NCBI GenBank assembly: GCA_025980765.1
Contig: JAICXB010000010.1
Coordinates: forward strand, 1 to 64,000
Reading direction: 5' to 3'
DNA: 64,000 nucleotides
Source: Terriglobales bacterium
GTDB taxonomy: Bacteria; Acidobacteriota; Terriglobia; Terriglobales; Acidobacteriaceae
Part shown: positions 16,835 through 25,485 of the stretch, one piece after another
How positions within the stretch are numbered: the stretch's first letter is position 1
How the letters are laid out: every line of letters starts with the position of its first letter
The notes under the pieces: model-generated
What the model saw: only the letters and a program-made list of their open reading frames with translations
Database searches by the model: none
What the model was told of the DNA's origin: nothing
Program-made: the position numbers and the translations under genes

Positions 16835-19828
16835 TTACTGGTGCACCAACTGCGGGCGGGCGCCTACTAGTTCTCCGGCCACTTTCTGGGTGGAGAAGGC
16901 TTCGATCACATCGCCGCGCTTGATGTCGCCGTAGCCGGCGATGCCGATGCCGCATTCCATGCCGTTGCGCACTTCGCTGACGTCGTCTTTGAAGCGGCGC
17001 AGCGAGCCCACGCGGCCTTTGAAGACCTGCACGTTGTCGCGCAGCAGGCGGACTTCCGCATCGCGCTTAATGGTGCCGTCCTGCACGTAGCATCCGGCGA
17101 CGGTTCCCACTTTGGGCACACGGAAGGTGTCGCGGACTTCGGCGCGTCCGAGATAGGTCTCCTTGAACACCGGTTCCAGCAGTCCGGTCATGGCCTTGCG
17201 GATTTCGTCCTGCAGCTCGTAGATGATCGAGTGCAGACGGACCTCGACGTTCTCCTGCTCGGCGAGTTCTTGCGCTTTGCGTTCCGGACGCACGTTGAAG
17301 CCGATAATGATGGCATTCGATGCCGAGGCCAGCAGGACGTCGCTTTCGGTAATCGCCCCCACGCCGGAACGCAGCACGCGGATCTTGACCTGCTCGTTCG
17401 ACATCTTCTGCAGCGAGTCGGAGAGCACTTCGACCGAGCCCTGCACGTCGCCCTTGAGGATGATGGGCAGTTCTTTCACGCCGGCGGTCTTGATCTGCTC
17501 CGCCAGGCCTTCGAGAGTCACGCGCGACGACTTCGCCAGTTGCGCCTCGCGAGCCTTCTGCTCGCGGTACTGCGCGATGTTCTTGGCCTTATCGCGCTCG
17601 GCGACGGTAAAGGTGTCTCCCGCTTCGGGAATACCTTCGAGGCCGATGATCTCCACCGGCGTTGAAGGCGCGGCGACGTCAACGGCATTGCCGCGATCGT
17701 CAAACATGGCGCGCACCTTGCCGAAGGTGTTGCCGACGATGAAGGTATCGCCGGTGTGCAGAGTCCCATTCTGGATCAGGACGGTGGCGACGACGCCGCG
17801 TCCGCGGTCGAGCTTGGCTTCGAGCACCGCGCCGGTTGCCGGACGATCGGGTGAGGCCTTGAGCTCCTGCAGATCGGCGACCAGGCAAATCATCTCCATC
17901 AGCAAGTTCAAATTGGTTTTCTGCTTGGCGGAGACATCGACGAACACGGTGTTGCCGCCCCAGTCTTCCGGGACGAGGCCGCGATCTCCGAGCTGCTTTT
18001 TGACGCGGTCGGGCAGGGCGCCCGGCTTGTCGATTTTGTTCACAGCGACGATTAGCGGAACCTTCGCAGCCTGCGCGTGATCGATGGCTTCGAGCGTCTG
18101 CGGCATCACACCATCGTCGGCGGCGACGACAATCACAACGATATCGGTGACTTTGGCTCCACGTGCGCGCATGCGGGTGAAGGCCTCGTGACCGGGCGTA
18201 TCGAGGAATACAATCTCACGCCCGTACGCAGGCGAGTCTTCTTTGGTGATCCGAACTTTATAAGCGCCGATGTGCTGCGTGATTCCGCCGGCCTCTCCGC
18301 CGGCAACGTTGGTTTCGCGAATCGCGTCGAGCAATGAGGTCTTGCCGTGATCGACGTGGCCCATAATGGTCACCACCGGCGGACGCGGGCCGGCGCCGGT
18401 ATCGAGACCATCGGTGGAGGTGATGCGCCCTTCCACGTCCTTCGACATCTGCTCTTCGAAGCTGATGACGTCGGTTTCGGCGCCGAACTGGCGCGCCATG
18501 TCTTTGGCGAGCTCAGCGTCGAGCGTCTGGTTGACGGTGGCGAAGACGCCGCGCCCGAGCAGGCGCGCGATGATGTCCTTCGCGCGCACCTCGAGCTTCT
18601 CTGCCAAATCCTTCAGGCTGATGCCTTCGGTGATGGTGATGGAGCGCGTGATCGGCAGCGGTTCGTTCGAAACCTGCGAGCTGAAGCGGGGTGGTGGAGT
18701 AAAGCCCTTCATTGGGCCTTCCTTCACCCCGCGAGGAACATAGCGCTGTCCGGGACGGCGAGAGGGCGCGCCCGGGCGTCCTGGCGGCCGCGTGCCCGGC
18801 ATTCCCGGAGGAGCCAAACCCGGCGCGCCCATTCCCATAGGCCTGCCCGCAGGCGTCTGCCGGGTGGGATGCATAGGGCGGCGAGCGCCCGGGCCCATCG
18901 GCGGCCGCGAGCCCGCCGGCTGTGCGCTGCCCATTCCGGGACGGCGCTGGAAAATTGGCTGTCCGCGAACCGGCAATCCACCACCGGCACGCTGGCCGGG
19001 TGCGCCGGCACGTGGCCCTGGAGTTGCCGATGCGCTGCCCGGCGCTGCGGGACGGGGCGGCGGAGCGGTGTACACCGGGCGCGGTCCGGTCTGCGGCGTG
19101 ATCAGGCGACGCGCCGGTGCAGGCGGAGCTTGCGCGCGCTGGTGTTGCCTGGCATCGGCGATGGAACCAGAAGGTGGCGCAGTTGCAGGCGGAGGAGGAG
19201 CCGTGGGCTGCGTGACTTGCACGGCCGGAGGAGCCTGCGGCGGAGCCGATACCGGAGCAGCCGGTGCCGGCGGCGCTGTCGCGACCGGAACGCTGGGACG
19301 AGTGACTGGAGCTTCGGCGCGCGGTTTCGTTTCGGGAATCGCTGCAGCCGGGGCAACAGGAGCAGCCGGAGCCGGCGGACGCACAGGCGCTGCCGGAGCA
19401 ACCGGAGGCGCGGCGGGTTTCGTGGCTACAGGGGCAGCAGCTTCGCTCAGCGGAGCCGCGGTCTTGGCCGGCGCGGCGGGAGCTTTGGGCACAGCCGCAG
19501 GCGGCACCGCGACCGGAGGCTTTGCCGCCGGGGCCGCTGGAGCTTCTGTCTTCTTGCGCAGCGCAGCGAGCACGTCTCCGGGTTTGGAGATGTGTGAGAG
19601 ATCGATCTTGGTCTTGATCTCGGGCTCACCAGAACGGGACGAGCGATCTTCACGAGCGCTTCCACCCTGTCCTGCCAGATACTTGCGCACACGCTCGGCT
19701 TCATCCACTTCGATGGAACTCGAGTGCGTCTTCTTTTCTGTGACGCCGACTTTGGCGAGGACGTCAAGAATTTCCTTGCTCTTGACTTCCAGCTCCCGCG
19801 CCAAATCGTTGATTCGAATCTTACTCAT
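16835..19828 (-). CDS. infB: Translation initiation factor IF-2
   Basis: A 997-residue IF-2, the GTPase that places initiator tRNA on the 30S subunit. Residues 1-55 carry the IF2-N domain ([23 protein letters not shown]). Residues about 90-370 are an extremely Pro/Ala/Gly-rich linker, long for the family. A second IF2-N-like segment follows ([20 protein letters not shown]). The G domain has G1 [14 protein letters not shown] at about 489, G3 DTPGHEAF and G4 NKID. The C-terminal domains end with [20 protein letters not shown]. It is third in the rimP-nusA-infB order, but a family A hairpin separates it from nusA, and rbfA does not follow. Confidence 0.97.
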   Translation of the reverse strand: MSKIRINDLARELEVKSKEILDVLAKVGVTEKKTHSSSIEVDEAERVRKYLAGQGGSAREDRSSRSGEPEIKTKIDLSHISKPGDVLAALRKKTEAPAAPAAKPPVAVPPAAVPKAPAAPAKTAAPLSEAAAPVATKPAAPPVAPAAPVRPPAPAAPVAPAAAIPETKPRAEAPVTRPSVPVATAPPAPAAPVSAPPQAPPAVQVTQPTAPPPPATAPPSGSIADARQHQRAQAPPAPARRLITPQTGPRPVYTAPPPRPAAPGSASATPGPRAGAPGQRAGGGLPVRGQPIFQRRPGMGSAQPAGSRPPMGPGARRPMHPTRQTPAGRPMGMGAPGLAPPGMPGTRPPGRPGAPSRRPGQRYVPRGVKEGPMKGFTPPPRFSSQVSNEPLPITRSITITEGISLKDLAEKLEVRAKDIIARLLGRGVFATVNQTLDAELAKDMARQFGAETDVISFEEQMSKDVEGRITSTDGLDTGAGPRPPVVTIMGHVDHGKTSLLDAIRETNVAGGEAGGITQHIGAYKVRITKEDSPAYGREIVFLDTPGHEAFTRMRARGAKVTDIVVIVVAADDGVMPQTLEAIDHAQAAKVPLIVAVNKIDKPGALPDRVKKQLGDRGLVPEDWGGNTVFVDVSAKQKTNLNLLMEMICLVADLQELKASPDRPATGAVLEAKLDRGRGVVATVLIQNGTLHTGDTFIVGNTFGKVRAMFDDRGNAVDVAAPSTPVEIIGLEGIPEAGDTFTVAERDKAKNIAQYREQKAREAQLAKSSRVTLEGLAEQIKTAGVKELPIILKGDVQGSVEVLSDSLQKMSNEQVKIRVLRSGVGAITESDVLLASASNAIIIGFNVRPERKAQELAEQENVEVRLHSIIYELQDEIRKAMTGLLEPVFKETYLGRAEVRDTFRVPKVGTVAGCYVQDGTIKRDAEVRLLRDNVQVFKGRVGSLRRFKDDVSEVRNGMECGIGIAGYGDIKRGDVIEAFSTQKVAGELVGARPQLVHQ

Positions 19829-19911
19829 CCGCCCTTTGCTCTCTCCGACAATCCCGTTACACGATCATCACAACCCTCACGGAATAAATTCTCCAGTTTG
19901 CAAGTTCATGC

Positions 19912-19973
19912 AGATTTCGCGATCTCGTGACTTTGTCATTTGAAATCACAAAATCACCCGATCACGAAATCGC
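19912..19973. repeat. Family A hairpin repeat between nusA and infB
   Basis: The left arm (19912-19940) carries GATTTCGC-GATCTCGT-GACTTTGT and the right arm (19943-19973) AAATCACA-AAATCACCCG-ATCACGAAATC, nearly complementary with almost no loop. It begins ten bases after the nusA stop and sits inside an operon, so it may reduce infB expression or act as an mRNA-stabilising structure. Confidence 0.8.
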
Positions 19974-19982
19974 ACAATGCTT

Positions 19983-21587
19983 TTATTCGCTGTGCTCCGG
20001 CTTGCTTGCTTCTTCCGGCTGGTTTTCTTCCGGAGCCGCGACTTCTTCCGGTTCCGGCACGGGCTCTTCTCCGTGCACGTGAACTTCGGCCACATCGGCC
20101 GCCGGCGCATTTTCGACACCGGCAATCTCGGCCGCCTCGAGTGCCTGTCCGGTCTCCGCCGCTTCGGCGAAATCGGAGACATCGGTGGCAACGTGCACAT
20201 TGGGCACCTCGATGTTCTCGCCGGCGATCTCGTCGGGCGCGGCATCGACCGCCACTTCGGCTTCACTCAGTGCAGCCGTGCCGGGCTCAGCGCTCTGTGC
20301 TTCGCCGGCCTCAAGTGCTGAGAAGAAATTGTTCACCGCAATGCTGATCTTCTCGATGGTTTTGGGACCTACTCCGGGCAGTTCTTCGAGCTGTTCCGGA
20401 GTCATGTCGGCCAACTGCTCGACCGTCGTGATACCAGCGCCAACCAGCTTCTCGATGACCGATTCGCCCAGCTCCGGCACTTTCTCCAGCGGAGTGTTGG
20501 TAGCGGTGGTGAGCGCAGACATCTGCTGCTCGACCTCCTGCCGCTTTTCTTCCTCGCTCTTAATATCGATCTTCCAGCCGAGCAGTTTGGCGGCCAGGCG
20601 AACGTTCTGCCCCTTCTTGCCGATGGCGAGCGAAAGCTGGGTGTCATCAACGATGACTTCGAGGTGCTTGTCGGTAGCATCGAGCACGCTGACGCGGCTG
20701 ACCTTCGCCGGCTGCAAGGCTTTTTCCGCGAAGGTCACCGGGTCTTCGTGGTACTCGATGATGTCAATCTTTTCTCCGCGCAGTTCGCGGATGATCGACT
20801 GCACGCGCATGCCTTTCATGCCGACGCAGGCGCCGACAGAATCGACATCTTTGTCCTTCGACATCACCGCGATCTTGGTGCGCTCACCGGCCTCGCGCGC
20901 GATGGCGCGAATGACCACCGTCCCGTCATAAATTTCGGGAACTTCGGTCTGGAACAGGTTCTGCACCAATTCCGGCGCGGCGCGCGAGACCACTACCTGC
21001 GGCCCTTTTGACGCCTTCTCCACGCGGACCATGACCACGCGCACGCGCTCGCCTACCGCGAACGACTCGAGGCGCGACTGCTCCTTGCGGCCCATCCGGG
21101 CTTCGGCTTTGCCAATATCGAAGATCACGTCGGGACCTTCCGTGCGCTTTACCGTCGCGTTGATGATCTCGCCGACGCGGCCGATATTGTCGTTGTAAAC
21201 GGTGTCGCGCTCGGCCTCGCGGACTTTCTGGAAGATCACTTGTTTCGCGAGCTGCGCGGAGATGCGCCCCAGCACGCCGTCGGTCGATTTGTACTGGCGA
21301 ATCTCGCCGCCGACCTCAACGTTGGGATCGATCTCGCGAGCGTCCTCTAGCGTGATTTGCGCGTTGGGATCTTCGATTTGCTCCGGGGTCTCGACGACCG
21401 TTCTGTAGGCATAGGCCTGCAAGGCGCCGGTTTCCTTGTTGAGCTCGCCCCGCATGTTTTCCTGGATCTTGTAATGCTTGCGGGTGGCGACAGCAATGGC
21501 ATCTTCCACCGCGCTGACCACAATTTGCGGATCGATGCCTTTTTCCCGGCTCAGGGCTTCGATATTTTCGTACAGCGGACTTGCCAT
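19983..21587 (-). CDS. nusA: Transcription termination/antitermination protein NusA
   Basis: A 534-residue NusA, an RNA-polymerase-binding factor for pausing, termination and antitermination. The N-terminal domain begins MASPLYENIEALSREKGIDP; the S1 domain follows from about 134 (GRVGEIINATVKRTEGPDVIFD) and two KH domains from about 200 to 345 (GACVGMKGMRVQSIIRELRGEKIDI; LAIGKKGQNVRLAAKL). A helix-hairpin-helix domain (LEELPGVGPKTIEKI) lies at about 399-413. The last ~100 residues are an acidic Ala/Glu/Val-rich tail, longer than in many NusA proteins. It is 34 bases downstream of rimP and in the same operon. Confidence 0.97.
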   Translation of the reverse strand: MASPLYENIEALSREKGIDPQIVVSAVEDAIAVATRKHYKIQENMRGELNKETGALQAYAYRTVVETPEQIEDPNAQITLEDAREIDPNVEVGGEIRQYKSTDGVLGRISAQLAKQVIFQKVREAERDTVYNDNIGRVGEIINATVKRTEGPDVIFDIGKAEARMGRKEQSRLESFAVGERVRVVMVRVEKASKGPQVVVSRAAPELVQNLFQTEVPEIYDGTVVIRAIAREAGERTKIAVMSKDKDVDSVGACVGMKGMRVQSIIRELRGEKIDIIEYHEDPVTFAEKALQPAKVSRVSVLDATDKHLEVIVDDTQLSLAIGKKGQNVRLAAKLLGWKIDIKSEEEKRQEVEQQMSALTTATNTPLEKVPELGESVIEKLVGAGITTVEQLADMTPEQLEELPGVGPKTIEKISIAVNNFFSALEAGEAQSAEPGTAALSEAEVAVDAAPDEIAGENIEVPNVHVATDVSDFAEAAETGQALEAAEIAGVENAPAADVAEVHVHGEEPVPEPEEVAAPEENQPEEASKPEHSE

Positions 21588-21621
21588 GATTGCTCTTCTT
21601 AGTCTTCTTTAAGAATGCGTA

Positions 21622-22224
21622 CTACTTAAATTCAGGTATCAGACGCGCGCGTTCTATGTTGCTCAGCAGGATTTCCAGTGTCGTGCCCGCGCCATTTTCC
21701 GACTGCTGCGACTTGTTCTTCTTCCCTTTGCTGCCTGTCTCGATCTGCAGCCGAACCAGGTTGCCCTCACTGGCCAGCAAACGTCCTTCAAAATGGCGGT
21801 TGCCGGCGATGGGTTCGCGCGTCATCAGCTTCGCTTTGCTTCCAGCGAAACGCTGAAAATCTGCCGCCCCCGACAGCTTCCGATCGAGCCCGGGTGACGA
21901 AACCTCCAGTAGATACTGGCCACCGGGCACTGCGTCTTCCACGTCAAGAATCGTTCCCAACTCCCGGCTGAAGTTCGCGCAATCCTCGTGCGTGACTCCG
22001 GCTAGCTGGTCCCGACTGGCGGCCGTCACACTCGGTTGTCCTGCAGTTGACGCCCGGCCTTCGGCATTCTTCTCGATGAAAATCCGCAGCATCCGGCCCT
22101 TGCCGCTGCCGTGATACTCGATCTCAACCACTTCCAGACCCGCCGAGGACGCCACCCGATCAGCGATTTCGCGTACGTGAGCTTCGTCGAACGGCATTTG
22201 TCCCAATTCCGAGTGGCTGAACAT
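21622..22224 (-). CDS. rimP: Ribosome maturation factor RimP
   Basis: A protein of up to 200 residues needed for 30S maturation. The N-terminal domain shows VREIADRVASSAGLEVVEIEY and GKGRMLRIFIEK; THEDCANFSRELGTILDVEDAVPGGQYLLEVSSPGLDR is the hallmark RimP core at about 95-135. There is a small low-complexity insertion at about 53-72 (GRASTAGQPSVTAASRDQ). The start is uncertain between ATG 22224 and ATG 22197; the latter has GGGA nearby and begins closer to family similarity. It is the first gene of rimP-nusA-infB and is preceded by a leader ending in an intrinsic terminator (22262-22289). Confidence 0.93.
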   Translation of the reverse strand: MFSHSELGQMPFDEAHVREIADRVASSAGLEVVEIEYHGSGKGRMLRIFIEKNAEGRASTAGQPSVTAASRDQLAGVTHEDCANFSRELGTILDVEDAVPGGQYLLEVSSPGLDRKLSGAADFQRFAGSKAKLMTREPIAGNRHFEGRLLASEGNLVRLQIETGSKGKKNKSQQSENGAGTTLEILLSNIERARLIPEFK

Positions 22225-22261
22225 CCGTCTGCACAGCGTCCGGGAACAACAAACTATCGCC

Positions 22262-22289
22262 GGAAATAAAAAGTGGGCTATCGCCCACT
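22262..22289 (-). terminator. Intrinsic terminator upstream of rimP
   Basis: On the minus strand a perfect 7-bp stem AGTGGGC-GATA-GCCCACT is followed directly by TTTTTATTT, a textbook rho-independent terminator. It lies 38 bases before the rimP start codon and downstream of a predicted promoter, so it would end a leader transcript or a small RNA unless read through. Confidence 0.85.
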
Positions 22290-22428
22290 GGTTCGCTTCG
22301 CCAAACGAGTTTCTTCACCGTACACTCAGGTGAAGTGGAAGCCTAGCCACCCCTCAAAATCTCGGGGCCCCAGCTCTGCCGACATCGCAAGCAGCTACTC
22401 ACAGACACAGTTGGGGTGAACACGCCAA
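22262..22428 (-). ncRNA. Candidate rimP-operon leader or independent small RNA (~165 nt)
   Basis: Between the predicted start (about 22428) and the terminator the minus-strand RNA can form several stems: CACCCC near the 5' end with GGGGUG about 70 bases later, enclosing an AGC/UGC...GCA/GCU stem, and CUUCACC-UGAGUGUAC-GGUGAAG (seven base pairs). No open reading frame of note is present. It does not show the conserved 4.5S SRP RNA, tmRNA or RNase P landmarks. It could be an attenuator for rimP-nusA-infB or a stand-alone RNA such as a divergent 6S RNA. Confidence 0.45.
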
Positions 22429-22434
22429 AGTCTG

Positions 22435-22463
22435 ATGATACGCTGGAATCCGACGATTTACAA
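22435..22463 (-). promoter_or_regulatory. Predicted sigma70-type promoter for the rimP leader
   Basis: On the minus strand TTGTAA (22463-22458) and TATCAT (22440-22435) are spaced by exactly 17 bases. The -10 box matches the consensus in five of six positions and the -35 box in four. Transcription would start near 22428. Confidence 0.55.
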
Positions 22464-22574
22464 ACCGGGTTCCGGCGCATTGGGAGAACCTGAACGCACG
22501 CGCCAATTGCTTTAGCATCAATGGTTTTGAGAAATTCAGAAAAGCAGAAGTAATGTCGTCAAACAGGAAAACGA

Positions 22575-23534
22575 TTGTTGAAAGAAATTGAAAATCCGGA
22601 GAAGGTTGATGAGGCACAGCCGCTGCCTGGGCAAATTAAGCGCGCTTTGTTTAACGATTATGGCCTGCGCGCCGGCTGGCGAATCCTGATATTCGCAGTT
22701 CTGTTCCGGCTTGTCTTTCTGCCACTTGTGTTCGCGGCAGTGCGGCCGGTTCGCGGGCGCATCCAGTCTGCGGTGGGTGACATCTCCGAGGCGCTTGTTC
22801 TGATTTGCGTGCTGCTTGCCACTTGGATCATGGCACGGATCGAACGGCGCTCCTGGTCGGATTATGGCCTGCGCGATCGCTCGGCTCCACGGCACTTTCT
22901 GAGTGGAGCGTGCGTTGGTTTAGCGTCATTGACCTTGATGCTCGTGGCAATGCGGGCCGCTCAGGATTTCTATTTCGGTCCGCAAGCGATGCGCGGCTCG
23001 GCTTTGGCGGCGGCTGCGGCGCTGAGCTTTGTGGGATTCTTGATCGTCGCGTTACTGGAAGAGAACCTGTTTCGCGGCTACGCCTTTTACACGCTGATCG
23101 ACGGTGTCGGATTCTGGCCGGCGGCAGTGGTGATATCGATCGTCTTTGCCGCTGCGCACGTGAGCAATCCCGGAGAGGCGAAGGTCGGCATCGCTGCCGT
23201 ATTCGCCTTTGGCATGATGCTCGCCTTTTCGATTTGGAGAACCGGAACGCTGCTGTGGGGAATTGGATTTCATCTGCTCTGGGACTATGCCGAGACATTC
23301 ATTTACGGAGTGCCTGACAGCGGATTCGTCTCTCCCCAACACCTGCTGAGCGCGAAGCTCACCGGGCCTGCCTGGATCACCGGAGGCAGCGTCGGCCCAG
23401 AGGGCAGTTGGTTCATCTTCCTCGTTCTGGCGCTGATCGCTCTGGCCATTCATCTGATTTACCCGAAGCGGACCTTCCGTCTGCCGGCACGAGAAATAAA
23501 GTCGCACCCACCCTCCACTTCGGTTACAACCTGA
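22575..23534 (+). CDS. CPBP-family intramembrane glutamic protease
   Basis: A polytopic membrane protein of 319 residues with about eight hydrophobic helices. The three CPBP (Abi/CAAX protease-like) motifs are present: ALLEENLFRGY (EExxxR) at about 157-167, FAAAHVSNP with the FxxxH histidine at about 195, and GIGFHLLWDYAETFIYG with the final His and Asp. All catalytic residues seem intact. The start is TTG at 22575 (or the next TTG at 22578), supported by AGGA about seven bases upstream. The family includes prenyl-protein proteases and bacteriocin-immunity proteins; the substrate is unknown. It starts divergently from the rimP leader promoter. Confidence 0.87.
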   Translation: MLKEIENPEKVDEAQPLPGQIKRALFNDYGLRAGWRILIFAVLFRLVFLPLVFAAVRPVRGRIQSAVGDISEALVLICVLLATWIMARIERRSWSDYGLRDRSAPRHFLSGACVGLASLTLMLVAMRAAQDFYFGPQAMRGSALAAAAALSFVGFLIVALLEENLFRGYAFYTLIDGVGFWPAAVVISIVFAAAHVSNPGEAKVGIAAVFAFGMMLAFSIWRTGTLLWGIGFHLLWDYAETFIYGVPDSGFVSPQHLLSAKLTGPAWITGGSVGPEGSWFIFLVLALIALAIHLIYPKRTFRLPAREIKSHPPSTSVTT

Positions 23535-23568
23535 CTCGCGAGCGCCCGCAATGCGAAAATTGAAGTGA

Positions 23569-25482
23569 ATGATTCAACTTTCCTCCGCCGGAAAGCGCTT
23601 CGGCTCAAAGCTGCTCTTCGATGAACTCGACTGGCTGATCACGCCCAACGATCGCGTGGGCGTAGTTGGCGCCAACGGCACCGGGAAATCCACGTTGCTC
23701 AAAATCCTTGCCGGCAGCGAATCCCTCGATTACGGTTCGATCACGCGCGCGAAGGGCATCAGCGCCGGATATCTGCCGCAGGATGGGCTCTCGCTCAGCG
23801 GACGCACCGTCTTTGCCGAGTGCATGTCGGTTTTCAGCGAGCTGCTGGCCATGGAAGCGGAGATGGAACAGCTCACGACGCAAATTTCAGAGCTGGATCA
23901 TCAGAGCGCGGAATACGACCAGGTTGCCGAACGGTTTCACCAGATCGAAGATCACTTTCGCGCCCGCGACGGTTACGCTCTCGATGCGCAGGTAGGAGCA
24001 GTGCTGTCGGGCCTCGGCTTCAGCAAGTCCGATTGGCAACGACCGACCGAGGAATTCTCCGGCGGCTGGCAGATGCGAATCGCATTAGCCAAACTGCTGT
24101 TGCAAAAGCCGAACCTGCTGCTGCTCGACGAGCCTACGAACCATCTCGATCTTGAAACGCGCAACTGGCTGGAAGACTACCTCACCAGCTATCCCAATGC
24201 GTTCGTGCTGATCTCGCATGACCGCTACTTTCTTGACGTGACGGTGAAGAAGACGGTCGAGATTTGGAACAAACGAGCCCATTTCTACAGCGGCAACTAC
24301 GAAAAGTATCTGGCGCAGCGAACCGAGCGCAAGAACCAGCTTGAGGCAGCGTATAGAAATCAGCGTGAAAAGATCGAGCAGCTTGAGGCCTTTATCAATC
24401 GTTTTCGCTATCAGGCGACCAAAGCGAAGCAAGTGCAGAGCCGAATCAAAGAACTCGAGCGCATGGAACGCATCGAGGTCCCGCCGGAAGAGAAGACGAT
24501 TCACTTCCACTTTCCGCAACCGAAGCCCAGCGGGCGCATCGTCGCCGAATTCAAGAATGTGGCCAAGAGTTATGGCGCAAAGGAAGTCTTCCGCAATGTG
24601 AGCTTCATGATCGAGCGCGGCGACCGCATCGCGCTGGTCGGGCACAATGGCGCGGGCAAGTCAACACTTATCCGAATGCTCGACGGAAGCGAGCCGCTTT
24701 CCGGCGGCGAGTACATTCTCGGACACAACGCCCAGCCCGACTACTTTGCCCAGGACCAGTACAAGGTCCTTAATCCCGAGCATCGCATGCTGGACGACCT
24801 GGAGGAAGTGGCTCCGCGCTCGACGATGACCGAGCTGCGCAATCTACTGGGTTGCTTTCTGTTCTCCGACGACGATGTGTTCAAGCCGCTGGGCGTGCTT
24901 TCCGGAGGCGAGCGCAATCGCTATGCTCTGGCGCGGATGCTGCTGCATCCTTCAAACTTTTTGCTGCTCGACGAGCCCACCAACCATCTCGATTTGCGGG
25001 CAAAGGACGTATTGCTTGATGCGCTGCAGGAGTTCAACGGAACTGTGGTGTTTGTCTCGCATGACCGCTACTTCATTGATAAGCTCGCAACCCGGGTCTT
25101 CGAAGTCGGCGAGGGGCGAGTCGAAGTTTTCCCCGGCAACTACGAAGATTATCTCTGGCGGAAGCAGGGTGGCCCCGCGCTGCTGTCGGTTCCCGATGTG
25201 GCACAGCCGAGTTTAGCAGTGGAGACCGGCGCCAACGGCGGAGGCAAGCAGAAGCGCATCAATCCGCTCAAACTTCGCAAGATGCAGGAACGCTGCAAAG
25301 AGATCGAAGAGGAGATCGCCGCGCTCGAGACGCGAATTGGGGCGCACGAGCAGTCGCTCCTGAATTTCGTAAGCGCCGAAGAAACAGCGCGCCAGACGCA
25401 GTCATTGGAGGCGCATCGGGCGGAGTTGGCGTCGCTTATGAAGGAGTGGGAGGAAACGTCGGCGGTGATTGAGGGCCGCTAG
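23569..25482 (+). CDS. ABC-F family ATPase
   Basis: A 637-residue soluble protein with two ATP-binding cassettes and no membrane segment. Cassette 1: Walker A GANGTGKSTLL at about 34, signature FSGGWQMR at about 162, Walker B LLLLDEPTNHLDL at about 184. A charged linker (about 240-310) follows. Cassette 2: Walker A GHNGAGKSTLI at about 356, signature LSGGERNR at about 443, Walker B LLLLDEPTNHLDL. A C-terminal coiled coil (RKMQERCKEIEEEIAALETRI) matches Uup/YheS-type members. ABC-F proteins bind the ribosomal E site and aid translation; resistance function is possible but not shown. Its stop is three bases from the stop of the convergent phosphorylase gene. Confidence 0.93.
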   Translation: MIQLSSAGKRFGSKLLFDELDWLITPNDRVGVVGANGTGKSTLLKILAGSESLDYGSITRAKGISAGYLPQDGLSLSGRTVFAECMSVFSELLAMEAEMEQLTTQISELDHQSAEYDQVAERFHQIEDHFRARDGYALDAQVGAVLSGLGFSKSDWQRPTEEFSGGWQMRIALAKLLLQKPNLLLLDEPTNHLDLETRNWLEDYLTSYPNAFVLISHDRYFLDVTVKKTVEIWNKRAHFYSGNYEKYLAQRTERKNQLEAAYRNQREKIEQLEAFINRFRYQATKAKQVQSRIKELERMERIEVPPEEKTIHFHFPQPKPSGRIVAEFKNVAKSYGAKEVFRNVSFMIERGDRIALVGHNGAGKSTLIRMLDGSEPLSGGEYILGHNAQPDYFAQDQYKVLNPEHRMLDDLEEVAPRSTMTELRNLLGCFLFSDDDVFKPLGVLSGGERNRYALARMLLHPSNFLLLDEPTNHLDLRAKDVLLDALQEFNGTVVFVSHDRYFIDKLATRVFEVGEGRVEVFPGNYEDYLWRKQGGPALLSVPDVAQPSLAVETGANGGGKQKRINPLKLRKMQERCKEIEEEIAALETRIGAHEQSLLNFVSAEETARQTQSLEAHRAELASLMKEWEETSAVIEGR

Positions 25483-25485
25483 GCG

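Noticed and set aside
18347-19597. A 416-codon plus-strand open frame opposite infB
   Set aside because: It mirrors the Pro/Ala-rich linker and G domain of IF-2; its translation is Arg-rich low complexity without family features. The same applies to the 383-codon frame at 18792-19943.
22262-22440. 4.5S SRP RNA, tmRNA or RNase P RNA in the rimP leader
   Set aside because: None of their conserved motifs was found on either strand; only a general leader or small-RNA call is supportable.
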